Assembly: GCF_006517235.1 (NCBI RefSeq) | Contig: NZ_CP041188.1 | Location: forward strand, 1,426,001 to 1,490,000 | Direction of reading: 5' to 3' | DNA: 64,000 nt | Source: Pseudarthrobacter sp. NIBRBAC000502772 | GTDB taxonomy: Bacteria; Actinomycetota; Actinomycetes; Actinomycetales; Micrococcaceae | In this document: in pieces, positions 31,933 to 40,488 of the stretch | Position numbering within the stretch: the stretch's first letter is position 1 | Layout of the letters: each line of letters opens with the position of its first letter | Made by a program: the position numbers and the translations under genes | The notes under the pieces: model-generated | The model's input: the letters and a program-made list of their open reading frames with translations, nothing else | Told to the model about the DNA's origin: nothing | Databases searched by the model: none

Positions 31933-34179
31933 ATGACCCCAAATCCCAAGACTGCCATGCACCGCGCCCTCGGTGTCTCAAAGGAGATCGAGGACGCGGC
32001 CTGGTTTGTGCTGGGTCCGGGCCTGCAGGGCAAGCCGTCGGCCCTGGACGGGAAGACCCTGACCTGGACAGCGGAGGCCGCGGCGGAGCTGCTGGAGCGC
32101 CTGGACCGGGGAGCCGCGGACGCCAAGGCGCCCATGATGACCAACCTCCGGCAGAACCTCGAGGACGCCTCCCGGGAGGCCAAGCAGCTGGCCGTGGAGC
32201 TGCTCTTCCTGCAGTCACTGCCCCTGGCCCACGAGGTCAAGTCGCTGAAGGTCAAGCGCGCCCGGGTGGCGGAGGCCGCGTCCTGGCTGGAGACCGCGCT
32301 GGAGCCGCCGCTGGAGCTGCCCGAGGAACTCTACAAGGGCATGACGGACCACGGCGTGATCAGGGACCGCACCGCCGAATTCAACTGGACCATCTGGGAC
32401 CACCTGAAGTGGCTCTGCCGGTTTGTGCAGCATGTGGACCAGCAGGTTCCGGCGGCCATCGCCAAGGCGCTGAAGGACCCGCTGAAGTTTCACGACCTCG
32501 CCGCGGGCACCCCGGCGGACCAGCCCGCCATCCGCCGCAGCATCGAGTACCTGGCATGGCCCAGCTACTTCGAGCCGGTAGTGGCGGACGTGGAGCGGCA
32601 GGAAATCCGCGACGCCTTCGCCTCCCTCGTGGGCGGGGCCAAGGGGGATTCCGACGAGGAAATCACCGCGGATATTAACCGCATCCGCCTGCACCTGGAT
32701 GAACAGGCGGGCCAGCGCATCGACTGGTACGCCCGCCAGCTGGTCAGCCAGTGGCGCAAAGTGGGGGACCCCGGCCGACGCGCGTGGCTGCTGCGTACCC
32801 ACAGCGACAACGCTGACCTCCTCACCGCATGGCAGGACGAGGAGAAGGTGACGCTCGACGTCGAACATCTCCGCCACCTGGACCCGGGCGTGACCGCGGG
32901 CCTGGTGCAGCACGCCGTGGACGAGGACTACAAGCATCTCGGCTACGTCGAGCGGGAGGACACCAAAACGGCGGTGTTTGCCTTCCTCACCGTCATGAAG
33001 CCGGGCGACCTGGTCCTTTACCAGCACGCCGGCACGGTGCGGCTGGGCGTGGTGCTGGGCGAGCCTGAGCACAACGACGACAACCGCCGGCTGCGGCGCA
33101 AGGTGCGCTGGCTGGACGACGACGGCCACGCCACCGCGGAACTGCCCCGCCACGTCCAGCGCCAGCTGGCCACCTCGGGGATCGTGGTTGACGTGACCCG
33201 GGTGGTGCAGGCGCTGCAGGCGCTCGTGCCGGCCGAGGCGGAACCGGAGGACGACGACGCCGACGCGCCTGCCGCCGTCGTGCCCCCGGTGCAGGAGGGC
33301 TTCCGCCCGCTGAGCCGCGACTTCGCGGATTCGCTGCACATGGACCTGGAGCCGCTGCAGGAGATCGCGGAACTGCTGGAGGAGAACCGCCAGCTGGTCC
33401 TGTACGGGCCGCCCGGAACGGGCAAGACGTACCTGGCCAAGCATCTCGCGGCGGAGCTGGCCCAGGACAGCACGGACGAGCGGGTGAAGCTGGTGCAGTT
33501 CCACCCGTCGTACGCGTATGAGGACTTTTTCGAGGGCTACCGGCCGGACAAGACGGACGAAGGCCAGGTGTCCTTCAAGCTCGTGGCGGGGCCGCTGCGC
33601 CGGCTGGCCGAGGAAGCCGCCAAGCCCGGGAACGAAAAGAAGCCGTATTTCCTTATTATTGACGAGATGAACCGCGCCAACCTGGCCAAGGTGTTCGGCG
33701 AGCTCTATTTCCTGCTGGAGTACCGCGATGACCGGATCTACCTGCAGTACAGTCCCAACGAGCCGTTTACGCTGCCGGACAACCTGTACATCATCGGCAC
33801 CATGAACACCGCGGACCGGTCCATCGCCATGATGGATGCCGCCATCCGACGCCGGTTCGCGTTCATCGAGCTGCACCCGCAGACGGAGCCGGTGAAGGGG
33901 TCGCTGCTGCGGTTCCTGCAGGTGCGGGACCTGGACACCACACCGGCGCTGCTGCTCGATGCGCTGAACGCCGCCATCGACGAGTGGGACCGGGACCTGA
34001 TGATCGGCCCGTCGTACTTCATGAAGACGGCCGCCCAGACGCCGGGCGGGCTGCGCCGGATCTGGAAATACGAGCTGATGCCGCTGCTGGAGGAGCACTA
34101 CCACGGCCAGTTGACCCGGGCGCAGCTGGAGGAGCGGTTCGGGCTGGAGCAGCTGCTGGGACGCCTTGTTACCAGCTAA
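31933..34179 (+). CDS. mcrB: McrB-like AAA+ NTPase of a modification-dependent restriction system
   Basis: 748-residue motor/reader subunit. The C-terminal AAA+ module has Walker A YGPPGTGKTYLAK (about 491-503), Walker B FLIIDEMNRANLAKVFGELY (about 573-592) and the McrB hallmark GTMNTADRSIAMMDAAIRRR (about 621-640). The central part (about 325-400, with MKPGDLVLYQHAGTVRLGVV and RRKVRWLDD) resembles a PUA/EVE-type base reader. The first 320 residues are helical and unlike E. coli McrB. A GTPase/ATPase that drives McrC cleavage at modified bases is the family role. No clear Shine-Dalgarno sequence. The mcrC-like gene overlaps its 3' end. Confidence 0.88.
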   Translation: MTPNPKTAMHRALGVSKEIEDAAWFVLGPGLQGKPSALDGKTLTWTAEAAAELLERLDRGAADAKAPMMTNLRQNLEDASREAKQLAVELLFLQSLPLAHEVKSLKVKRARVAEAASWLETALEPPLELPEELYKGMTDHGVIRDRTAEFNWTIWDHLKWLCRFVQHVDQQVPAAIAKALKDPLKFHDLAAGTPADQPAIRRSIEYLAWPSYFEPVVADVERQEIRDAFASLVGGAKGDSDEEITADINRIRLHLDEQAGQRIDWYARQLVSQWRKVGDPGRRAWLLRTHSDNADLLTAWQDEEKVTLDVEHLRHLDPGVTAGLVQHAVDEDYKHLGYVEREDTKTAVFAFLTVMKPGDLVLYQHAGTVRLGVVLGEPEHNDDNRRLRRKVRWLDDDGHATAELPRHVQRQLATSGIVVDVTRVVQALQALVPAEAEPEDDDADAPAAVVPPVQEGFRPLSRDFADSLHMDLEPLQEIAELLEENRQLVLYGPPGTGKTYLAKHLAAELAQDSTDERVKLVQFHPSYAYEDFFEGYRPDKTDEGQVSFKLVAGPLRRLAEEAAKPGNEKKPYFLIIDEMNRANLAKVFGELYFLLEYRDDRIYLQYSPNEPFTLPDNLYIIGTMNTADRSIAMMDAAIRRRFAFIELHPQTEPVKGSLLRFLQVRDLDTTPALLLDALNAAIDEWDRDLMIGPSYFMKTAAQTPGGLRRIWKYELMPLLEEHYHGQLTRAQLEERFGLEQLLGRLVTS

Positions 34180-35542
34180 GCCAACCCACACTCCCGCGCA
34201 CGGCGGCGCGGTGCACGGCGGCGGCGCGTTGGTTGGCGCCGCGCCGGGCGCGGCGGGCGGCGGTGCAGCCCAGCGCGGCCGTGCACCGGCAGCGCGCCAT
34301 CTGGTCCTTGACGAGCTGTCCAAAGGCGCCGTGGAACGCCTGGATGCCGCCAGCGCGGCCTTCGTGAACGCTAGCGGGCTGGCCAAGGCGTCCCCGATGG
34401 GTATGGGTTTGTACCGGATCGAGCCCGCGGGCAAGGTGGGGTCGGTCCGCACGGCCACGCTGCAGCTGGATGTGCGCCCCAAGGACCGGCTGGGGCTGAG
34501 CAGGCTCCTGTTCCTCCTCAGCTATGCCGGCAACCAGGGCTTCCGGGCCGATTCCGTGGCGGCCACCGAGGACCGCGAACTCTGGAGCGCGCTGGCCGAA
34601 TCCCTCGCCCAAATGGCGGAGCGTGCGCTTGGACGAGGAGCCTTGCAGGGCTACCTCACCGTTGACGAGTCCCTCCGCACGGTCAAGGGGCGCATCCGGA
34701 TTTCCGACCAGATCTCGCGCCGCCCCGGCATGCTGGTGCCGCTGGAAGTGTCCTATGACGAATTCACTGAGGACATCGCCGAAAACCGGATCCTGCGGGC
34801 CGCGCTGGAGCGGATGGGACAGGTTCCACGCGTCCGGCCGGAAGTGCTGAGCCGCCTGCGTCAGCTGAAGGGAAAGCTCGACGCCGTCACCCGCCTTGCA
34901 GCCGGCGCGCCCCTGCCGCCGTGGACCCCCAGCAGGATGAACGTCCGCTACCAGTCAGTGCTGCGTCTCGCTGAGCTGATCCTGCGGAATGCCTCCGCGG
35001 AGGCGGGGGAGGGGAAGCAGCAGACGGCGTCGTTTGTGGTGGACATGGCCCAGGTGTTCGAGGATTTTGTGGGCACGGCACTCCGCGAGGCGATGGCTGC
35101 GTATCCGGGGGAAATGCGGCTGAAGTACAACGCTCTCCTCAGCGAGGCTGTCCACGATTCCGACAGGCTGTCCGTGCGTCCGGATGCGGTGCACCTTTTG
35201 GGCGGCCGGCCGGTAGTGGCCTACAACGCGAAGTACAAGGCCGCCGCTGACCTTGGCGCGTCCCTGACCGCCGACCACTACCAGATGCTTGCCCACTGCA
35301 CCGCCCTGGGTGTGCCTACCGCCTGGCTGGTCTATGCGGGGGCGGGCGAGATGAAACTGCGGCGGATCCTTAACACTGACATCGACATCGTTGAGTTTCC
35401 GCTGGATCTGTCGCTGCCGCCGTCGGACATCCTGGCAGCTGTGGGCGAGCTGGCGCGGCAGTCCTGGGGCGAAGTGGTCCCCACCCGCCCCCTAACCTCG
35501 CAAGCTCGGCCAGGGAACCCGGCGGGCGTGGGCCCAGCCTAG
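34166..35542 (+). CDS. mcrC: McrC-like restriction subunit with atypical catalytic motif
   Basis: 458-residue partner of the upstream McrB protein. The N-terminal beta-rich McrC domain starts around LVLDELSKGAVERL (about 47) and the PD-(D/E)xK nuclease lies about 300-400: first acid in SVRPDAVHLL (Asp about 339), then VVAYNAKYKAA, where the usual Asp/Glu of D-x-K is Asn (about 353) while the Lys is kept. The start is uncertain: TTG at 34166 overlaps mcrB by 14 bp and encodes a 45-residue Gly/Ala-rich leader; GTG at 34211 is an alternative. It could be inactive for cleavage or use another acidic residue. Confidence 0.83.
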   Translation: MLPAKPTHTPAHGGAVHGGGALVGAAPGAAGGGAAQRGRAPAARHLVLDELSKGAVERLDAASAAFVNASGLAKASPMGMGLYRIEPAGKVGSVRTATLQLDVRPKDRLGLSRLLFLLSYAGNQGFRADSVAATEDRELWSALAESLAQMAERALGRGALQGYLTVDESLRTVKGRIRISDQISRRPGMLVPLEVSYDEFTEDIAENRILRAALERMGQVPRVRPEVLSRLRQLKGKLDAVTRLAAGAPLPPWTPSRMNVRYQSVLRLAELILRNASAEAGEGKQQTASFVVDMAQVFEDFVGTALREAMAAYPGEMRLKYNALLSEAVHDSDRLSVRPDAVHLLGGRPVVAYNAKYKAAADLGASLTADHYQMLAHCTALGVPTAWLVYAGAGEMKLRRILNTDIDIVEFPLDLSLPPSDILAAVGELARQSWGEVVPTRPLTSQARPGNPAGVGPA

Positions 35543-35551
35543 GCCGGGAGG

Positions 35552-37207
35552 CTAAACCGGCACCCGGAACGTGAACGTGGTTCCCTGGCCCAGTTTGCTT
35601 TCCACCTGGATGGTTCCGCCGTGGGCCTCCACGATTGCCTTGCTGATGGGCAGGCCCAGGCCCACGCCGGGAATAGAGGTCCGGCGGACGTTGCTGGTCC
35701 GGAAGAACTTGGCGAACACGTGGGCCTGGTCGTCGGCGCTCATGCCCATGCCGGTATCGCTGACGCGGCAGGCGACGTGGCCGCCGTCGTGCTCCAACGA
35801 CACCAGGACGTTGCCGCCGTCGGGCGAGTATTTGATCGCGTTCGAGACAAGATTGTCCAGCACCTGGGATATGCGAGGGCCGTCCACGTGGGCCTCCAGA
35901 CTTGCGGGTATATCGGCTTTCAGCGCCACGCGGGAGGCGTCGGCCCGGGGCATCGCGGCGGACACGCTGGCCCGCACAAGTTCAGCGACGTCCACGGCAT
36001 GGGGGGTCACGATCAGTTGCCCGTTCCTGGTGGCGAGGAGGTCGGACACCAAGGTGAGGAGCCGTTCTGAATTGCGTTTGATGATGTTCAGCGGTTCCAG
36101 TTGGTCGTTGCCGGGATCGTCCTCAAGGAGGAGTTCCACGTAGCCCAGGATGGAGGTCAGGGGAGTCCTGAATTCGTGGGACACACTGGAGACGAAATCA
36201 TCCTTGGCGGCCAGGGCGTCCACCAGGTCTGTCACATCACTGAACACGATCACCGAGCCGGCGAACGTCCCGTCCGGGTCCTTCATGGCCCGGGCGCTGG
36301 TGGTGATGGCCCGCTGCTTCTTGCCTTCACCGAGCCAGACCAGGTAGTCGGTGAACGTTTCGCCGAGGACAGCCCGGCGTACGGGGCGTTCCGCCACCGA
36401 GACTGGGGTGGTACGGTCTGCGGCGAAGACCAGCAGTTGGGACTCGTTCGGATCGTCGATGTCCTTCGGGCGGGCCAGTTCGTGGTTGGCGCGCTGCTTC
36501 CGGTTCATCAGGATGTCGTGTCCGTCCGCGTCGACGGCGAGGACGCCCAGGTGCACAGTTTCAAGAACGGAGTTGAGCAAGGCTTCCTGCTGCCTTGTGC
36601 TGCGCAGGCTGGCCTGGAGCTGCTCGTCCTTCTCCTCCAGGGTGCGCTGCTGCCGCATCATGCTCAGGGTCAGGACACTGACTGATACGCCGATCCCGAG
36701 CATCATGACAGGGAGGAGCAGGGATTTGGCCAAGCTGGGGCCCGATACATCCCCGTGAACCAGCAGCGGAACCCAGATGATGGCCAAGGGTCCGACGAAC
36801 GATAACCACAGGGAGGCGCGCGGATAATAGCCTGAGGCGCACAGCCAGATGACGGGGAAAACCGCCAACAGGCTGATGCCGGTCAGGCCCTCCTGGCCGC
36901 CCTCCCTGCCCAGGGCGATGGAGACAAAGTCCAGGAGCGGGAGGACGAGGAAGCTGGTGTAGGGCAGGCGGTCCCACGGGACGAAGTAACACAGAGCCAT
37001 GATGGCCAGCTGGGAAACGAGGAAGGCCACGAAGAGTGGGTTGTCCATCGTCCCCGGGAAAAACGCCCACATCAGCAATGCCGTCAGGATGGTGGTGACG
37101 AACAGCGGCATCTGGCTCAGGGCCACCCTGTCCGTCAGCCGGTATTCGTGGAAGGGCCGCCGAAAAAACTTCAGACGGCCCGTGGCCCACGTTAGGGGTT
37201 CACTCAT
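35552..37207 (-). CDS. Membrane histidine kinase with PAS domain
   Basis: 551-residue sensor kinase: about six hydrophobic helices (residues 30-190) without a large extracellular loop, a coiled coil (about 190-220), a PAS domain (about 220-325, SVLETVHLGVLAVDADGHDI), HisKA with phospho-acceptor in SSVSHEFRTPLTSILGYVEL (His about 346) and HATPase_c with N-box DNLVSNAIKYS, G1 DTGMGMSADD and G2 GLGLPISKAI. The membrane-embedded sensor may detect membrane state or a hydrophobic signal. It is divergent from a response regulator gene 100 bp away. A TATACT box (37233-37228, minus) lies 20 bp before its ATG. Confidence 0.92.
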   Translation of the reverse strand: MSEPLTWATGRLKFFRRPFHEYRLTDRVALSQMPLFVTTILTALLMWAFFPGTMDNPLFVAFLVSQLAIMALCYFVPWDRLPYTSFLVLPLLDFVSIALGREGGQEGLTGISLLAVFPVIWLCASGYYPRASLWLSFVGPLAIIWVPLLVHGDVSGPSLAKSLLLPVMMLGIGVSVSVLTLSMMRQQRTLEEKDEQLQASLRSTRQQEALLNSVLETVHLGVLAVDADGHDILMNRKQRANHELARPKDIDDPNESQLLVFAADRTTPVSVAERPVRRAVLGETFTDYLVWLGEGKKQRAITTSARAMKDPDGTFAGSVIVFSDVTDLVDALAAKDDFVSSVSHEFRTPLTSILGYVELLLEDDPGNDQLEPLNIIKRNSERLLTLVSDLLATRNGQLIVTPHAVDVAELVRASVSAAMPRADASRVALKADIPASLEAHVDGPRISQVLDNLVSNAIKYSPDGGNVLVSLEHDGGHVACRVSDTGMGMSADDQAHVFAKFFRTSNVRRTSIPGVGLGLPISKAIVEAHGGTIQVESKLGQGTTFTFRVPV

Positions 37208-37227
37208 GAACGGCGGCCTGAAGTGGG

Positions 37228-37274
37228 AGTATAGGGGGATGCATACCAGCAGGATATCGGCAGCGGGCTATACT
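37228..37274. promoter_or_regulatory. Divergent -10 boxes of the two-component pair
   Basis: TATACT on the minus strand (37233-37228, kinase) and TATACT on the plus strand (37269-37274, response regulator). Neither has a convincing TTGACA-like -35, so both may need an activator. Confidence 0.5.
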
Positions 37275-37307
37275 TCTCACGGTGTCAAGCTGGCGGAGGG
37301 GGCTGGT

Positions 37308-38078
37308 ATGAGTGAAGCGCGAGTGGGTCTGGTCATCGAGGATGATCAGGATATCCGCGAGTTGGTACGCACGGTTCTGACTCAGGCGGGGTTTGACGTC
37401 ACTGTCGCGGGCAGCGGATCCGAAGGGGTTAGGGCTGCGAGAATCTTGAATCCTGACGTTATAACGCTTGATTTGGGGCTGCCGGATATCGACGGGTTCG
37501 AGGTCTCCCGCCAGATCCGCGAGTTTTCAGATGCTTACATCGTGATGCTCACGGCACGGGCTGAAGAACTGGATACTTTGATTGGCCTCGAGTCCGGTGC
37601 AGACGACTACCTCACCAAGCCCTTCCGCCCCCGCGAACTCCGCGCGCGGATAGCGGCGATGATGCGCCGGCCCCGGTCGGTTCCGGACGCGGGGGAGAGC
37701 GCTCCCGTTTCTGATCGCCCGGCGGAGGCCGTTAGTGACAGCGGAAACGGTCATTACAGTCACAACGGACTGGAGCTGAGTTACGCCTCACGGTCGGTCA
37801 GCGTGGACGGCCAGGAGCTCAACCTGACCCGGACCGAGTTCGAACTCCTGTATGCCCTGCTCGAGGCGGGACGGACTGTCCGGACCAAATCGGACTTGGT
37901 GCGTCGGCTCCGGGACGAGGATTACGACGTCGGAAGTTACATCAGCGAGGCGGACGAACGTTCCGTGGAGGTGCACATGGGCAACCTCCGGAAGAAACTC
38001 GGTGATTCACCGCAGCAACCGCGCTGGCTGCAGACGGTCCGCGGCGTGGGCTACCGTTTGGCGCCTGGCGGGCGCTGA
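37308..38078 (+). CDS. OmpR/PhoB-family response regulator
   Basis: 256 residues: receiver domain with acidic pocket EDD (11-13), phospho-acceptor Asp55 in VITLDLGLPD and Lys104 in YLTKPFRPREL, a 40-residue linker, and a winged-helix Trans_reg_C domain ending VHMGNLRKKLGD...VRGVGYRLAPGGR. The start is the ATG with GGAGGGGG upstream; the longer open frame overlaps the divergent kinase gene. Partner of the membrane kinase. Its 3' end overlaps the convergent Hpt-like gene by 28 bp. Confidence 0.92.
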   Translation: MSEARVGLVIEDDQDIRELVRTVLTQAGFDVTVAGSGSEGVRAARILNPDVITLDLGLPDIDGFEVSRQIREFSDAYIVMLTARAEELDTLIGLESGADDYLTKPFRPRELRARIAAMMRRPRSVPDAGESAPVSDRPAEAVSDSGNGHYSHNGLELSYASRSVSVDGQELNLTRTEFELLYALLEAGRTVRTKSDLVRRLRDEDYDVGSYISEADERSVEVHMGNLRKKLGDSPQQPRWLQTVRGVGYRLAPGGR

Positions 38079-38461
38079 GCCTGGAGCCTGTGCAGGGTCT
38101 GGCGGCTGCACAGGTTGATCGGCCGGAGGTAGTTGACGGCAAGCTGCGGCAGTGCAACGGAAAGTTCCGCACTCGGTGACTCGTCCCGGATTGAACGTTC
38201 AAGGTCCATGGCCAGGCCCGCCAACCGTTCCGCACCCACCATCTGGCTCGATGTCTTGAGGCTAAGGATCGCGTCCACGGCCCCATCCAAGTCTCCGGTG
38301 GTCAAGGCCAGCCGCAGCTTGCCGATCCGGTGCGGCAGGCAGTCGATGAAGTTCCCTACGAAGACGCTGCAATAGCCCTCGTCCTCGTCGAGTTCGACCC
38401 GCAGCCGGTCAAGTACGGAGGGATCTACCAAGGGGCGCCCTGCGTCATCGGATGGTGCCAT
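38051..38461 (-). CDS. Hpt-like helical protein lacking the phospho-acceptor His
   Basis: 136-residue protein that matches the histidine phosphotransfer helical bundle: VDPSVLDRLRVELDEDEGYC, then FVGNFIDCLPHRIGKLRLAL, and the core helix AVDAILSLKTSSQMVGAERL. In true Hpt proteins the core is H-x-L-K-(G/S)-S-S; here the His position is Leu (ILSLKTSS), so it cannot take up a phosphoryl group in the usual way. GAAGGGACGG precedes the ATG at 38461. It is convergent with, and overlaps, the response regulator. A binding or titrating role toward a receiver domain is possible (inference). Confidence 0.75.
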   Translation of the reverse strand: MAPSDDAGRPLVDPSVLDRLRVELDEDEGYCSVFVGNFIDCLPHRIGKLRLALTTGDLDGAVDAILSLKTSSQMVGAERLAGLAMDLERSIRDESPSAELSVALPQLAVNYLRPINLCSRQTLHRLQAQRPPGAKR

Positions 38462-38709
38462 TTCCGTCCCTTCCGCTCGTGCCTGCCGCCCCCATAGCGG
38501 GATATGACCTGGTTTTGTGTCCACTTTCAGAGTAAATCTGTTACTTGGGGATGCAGCCGATCGGGAAAAGGACTGCGGGATTCCTGAGGAGACTGCGGGT
38601 TTTTCATAGGAGTTCATCTTTGCGGGCGCCGATCAATTCGGGAGGCGGCAAAGGCTCAAGTTTGACTCAAGTTCCGGCTGGCGTTCTTGCCTGCCGCCGG
38701 CTTGCCGGG

Positions 38710-39138
38710 CTATTTGCTGGCGCCGAGGAACTCCACCAGGTGGGCTTCGAGGGCGGAGCCGTCCTTCAACTCGCACTCCCACACGGTGAGCACCTCCCAC
38801 CCGGCGGCCAATAACTGTTGGCGCTGGTCGGCGTCGCGGTCTTTGGTGCGCGTGCGCTTGGCCTCCCAAAAGGCGGCATTCGCCTTGGGCGCGTGCTGGC
38901 CTACGCGGCAGTCGTGGAAGTGCCAAAAACAGCCGTTGATGAAGATGACCTTTCGCCGGCCGGCGAATACCAGGTCCGGGCGGCCGGGCAGGCGGCTTTT
39001 GCCGGCGGTGCCGTGCAAGCGGTAGCGGTAGCCCTTGGCATGGAGGAGGCTGCGCACCAGCAGTTCCGGCTTGGTGTTCTTGCCCCTGATGCGGGACATG
39101 TTCCAGCTGCGCCGCTCGGGAGTGAGCCTATCCGCCAT
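38710..39138 (-). CDS. vsr: Very short patch repair (Vsr) endonuclease
   Basis: 142-residue Vsr-type nickase that repairs T:G mismatches made by deamination of 5-methylcytosine. Diagnostic segments: MSRIRGKNTKPELLVR (14-29), GRPDLVFAGRRKVIFINGCF (about 52-71, catalytic Asp in RPD), and the zinc/active-site set CFWHFHDC with the later Cys in VWECEL. The position of E. coli His64 is Asn (FINGCFWH), a change seen in some homologs. There is no cytosine methyltransferase gene in the window. It lies 3.2 kb from the McrBC genes, which cut modified DNA. Confidence 0.88.
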   Translation of the reverse strand: MADRLTPERRSWNMSRIRGKNTKPELLVRSLLHAKGYRYRLHGTAGKSRLPGRPDLVFAGRRKVIFINGCFWHFHDCRVGQHAPKANAAFWEAKRTRTKDRDADQRQQLLAAGWEVLTVWECELKDGSALEAHLVEFLGASK

Positions 39139-39157
39139 GATTCCAGCCTACGGGCTC

Positions 39158-39592
39158 CTAGATTTCGTGCTCCGGCTGGTCGCCCAGCTCGAAATGGCGG
39201 CCGCTGACGGACGTGGGCACGATCTCCACGTAGAAATCCTTCAGCGTCGGCACCCAAGATTTCAGGCCGAGCTCTTCGACGGCAGCGAGCTCGGCTGAGC
39301 TGGTGAGGACGCGCGCCGTTCCCCGCAGCACCACGGACCAGGCTTCGTCCGAGAGGATGCCGTCCGATTCAAGCAGCACCCTTGAATTGATGGTGAGCTG
39401 CGCCAGCTTGTTGCCCGGCGCGGTGCGGAGGTAGATCTTCCGGTCCGAGGTGAGGTAGTTGACGGGGAATATATCCGGTTCGCCGGCAACGGAAACTACC
39501 AGCCGGCCGTGGCTGGTAGCTTCCAGGAGTTTCCAGGACTGCTTGTCGTCGAGTTCCAGAACGGGGTTGCCATCTGCGTGGGTAAACATCAT
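39158..39592 (-). CDS. Pyridoxamine 5'-phosphate oxidase-fold flavin/F420-binding protein
   Basis: 144-residue split-barrel protein. The segments GRLVVSVAGEPDIFPVNYLT (about 29-48), GNKLAQLTINSRVLLESDG and SVVLRGTARVL form the FMN/F420-binding barrel of the PPOX superfamily. Small members bind flavin or F420 and act as reductases or stress proteins; the enzymatic role here is unknown. Its upstream region contains the perfect inverted repeat at 39601-39623, so it is probably regulated. Confidence 0.83.
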   Translation of the reverse strand: MMFTHADGNPVLELDDKQSWKLLEATSHGRLVVSVAGEPDIFPVNYLTSDRKIYLRTAPGNKLAQLTINSRVLLESDGILSDEAWSVVLRGTARVLTSSAELAAVEELGLKSWVPTLKDFYVEIVPTSVSGRHFELGDQPEHEI

Positions 39593-39600
39593 AAATCCTA

Positions 39601-39623
39601 TTCTTCTACGTTCGGTAGAAGAA
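39601..39623. promoter_or_regulatory. Inverted repeat upstream of the PPOX-fold gene
   Basis: TTCTTCTAC-GTTCG-GTAGAAGAA, perfect 9-bp arms, 9 bp before the start codon on the minus strand. It is either an operator or a 5'-UTR hairpin next to the ribosome binding site. Confidence 0.6.
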
Positions 39624-39825
39624 TTCTAGGGGTTGCGCGTGGGAATCCGGTTCGCACGGGGCTGGGAGGGCGATTGTCCGTGTGACTTTTTATTGGTCCT
39701 TCGCGGTGGTAGAACCGATGGCGGGTGGCTGTGGATAACTTTCATTGCTCAAATGTGTCCTGGGCTACCCTTAAGGTCATTGTTCGGAGCGAGGCGTCTT
39801 GAAACTATCGGGGGATTAGCTGCCC

Positions 39826-40488
39826 ATGACATCGCACATCACTTCCACTACTTCGCGACGTTCGCGCCTGCACCTTGTTGCTGCTGTTGCCGCTTCCGTT
39901 TTGCTGTTGACCAGTTGCAACTCGGGTGGCGATCCTAACAGCGGCGGGACATCTTCCGCGTCTCCGTCTCAGACTGTTAGTCCAAGCGCAACGCCAACCC
40001 CGACGGCGACTCCCGCCTATGTGCCCGCCTCGGCTAGCGGCCGTGCTCAGAACGTCCCGGTGCCGGTGTTGCCGGAGGTTGCGAAGACGGAGACGAAGGA
40101 GGGGCTCGAGGCGTTCGTTTCGTATTGGTACTCGACTTTGAGCTACGCCTACGAGACTGGTGATACCAAGCCGCTGGAGTCGGCCTCAGGGCCGTCCTGC
40201 GGTAGCTGTGCGAAAGTTAGGACCGAAGTCACGGAGTGGCATTCGGATGGACGCTGGATGGCTGGCGGCAAAATGCACGTGGAGGGCGTTCATTCGGACT
40301 TTATCGAGACCGCCCCCGCTGAGTATCAAGCCGTAGTCCAGGTGTATCAAGATACGACTGACTACTATCTAGCGGATGCCACGCCCAAGGGGAGTGTGCC
40401 CAGACAGCCGGCCATTGGTGACATTGTCATTGCCGTTTTCGATGGAAGTGGATGGAAAGCCAACACTGTCGAACACCTGGTGAAATAA
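39826..40488 (+). CDS. DUF6318-type secreted lipoprotein
   Basis: 220-residue lipoprotein: signal peptide with helix LVAAVAASVLLL and lipobox LLTSC (Cys about residue 31), a Ser/Thr/Pro-rich spacer (35-70) and a folded domain from VPVLPEVAKTETKEGLEAFV, with SGPSCGSCAKV (two Cys) near residue 125. This pattern corresponds to the DUF6318 family of actinobacterial lipoproteins of unknown role. Local GC is lower than in neighbouring genes. Its stop codon overlaps the ATG of the following secreted protein gene (TAATG), so the two are coupled. Confidence 0.78.
   Translation: MTSHITSTTSRRSRLHLVAAVAASVLLLTSCNSGGDPNSGGTSSASPSQTVSPSATPTPTATPAYVPASASGRAQNVPVPVLPEVAKTETKEGLEAFVSYWYSTLSYAYETGDTKPLESASGPSCGSCAKVRTEVTEWHSDGRWMAGGKMHVEGVHSDFIETAPAEYQAVVQVYQDTTDYYLADATPKGSVPRQPAIGDIVIAVFDGSGWKANTVEHLVK

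Noticed and set aside
32215..34482. 755-codon minus-strand open frame opposite mcrB
   Set aside because: Antisense of conserved McrB motifs; His/Val/Gln-rich shadow translation.
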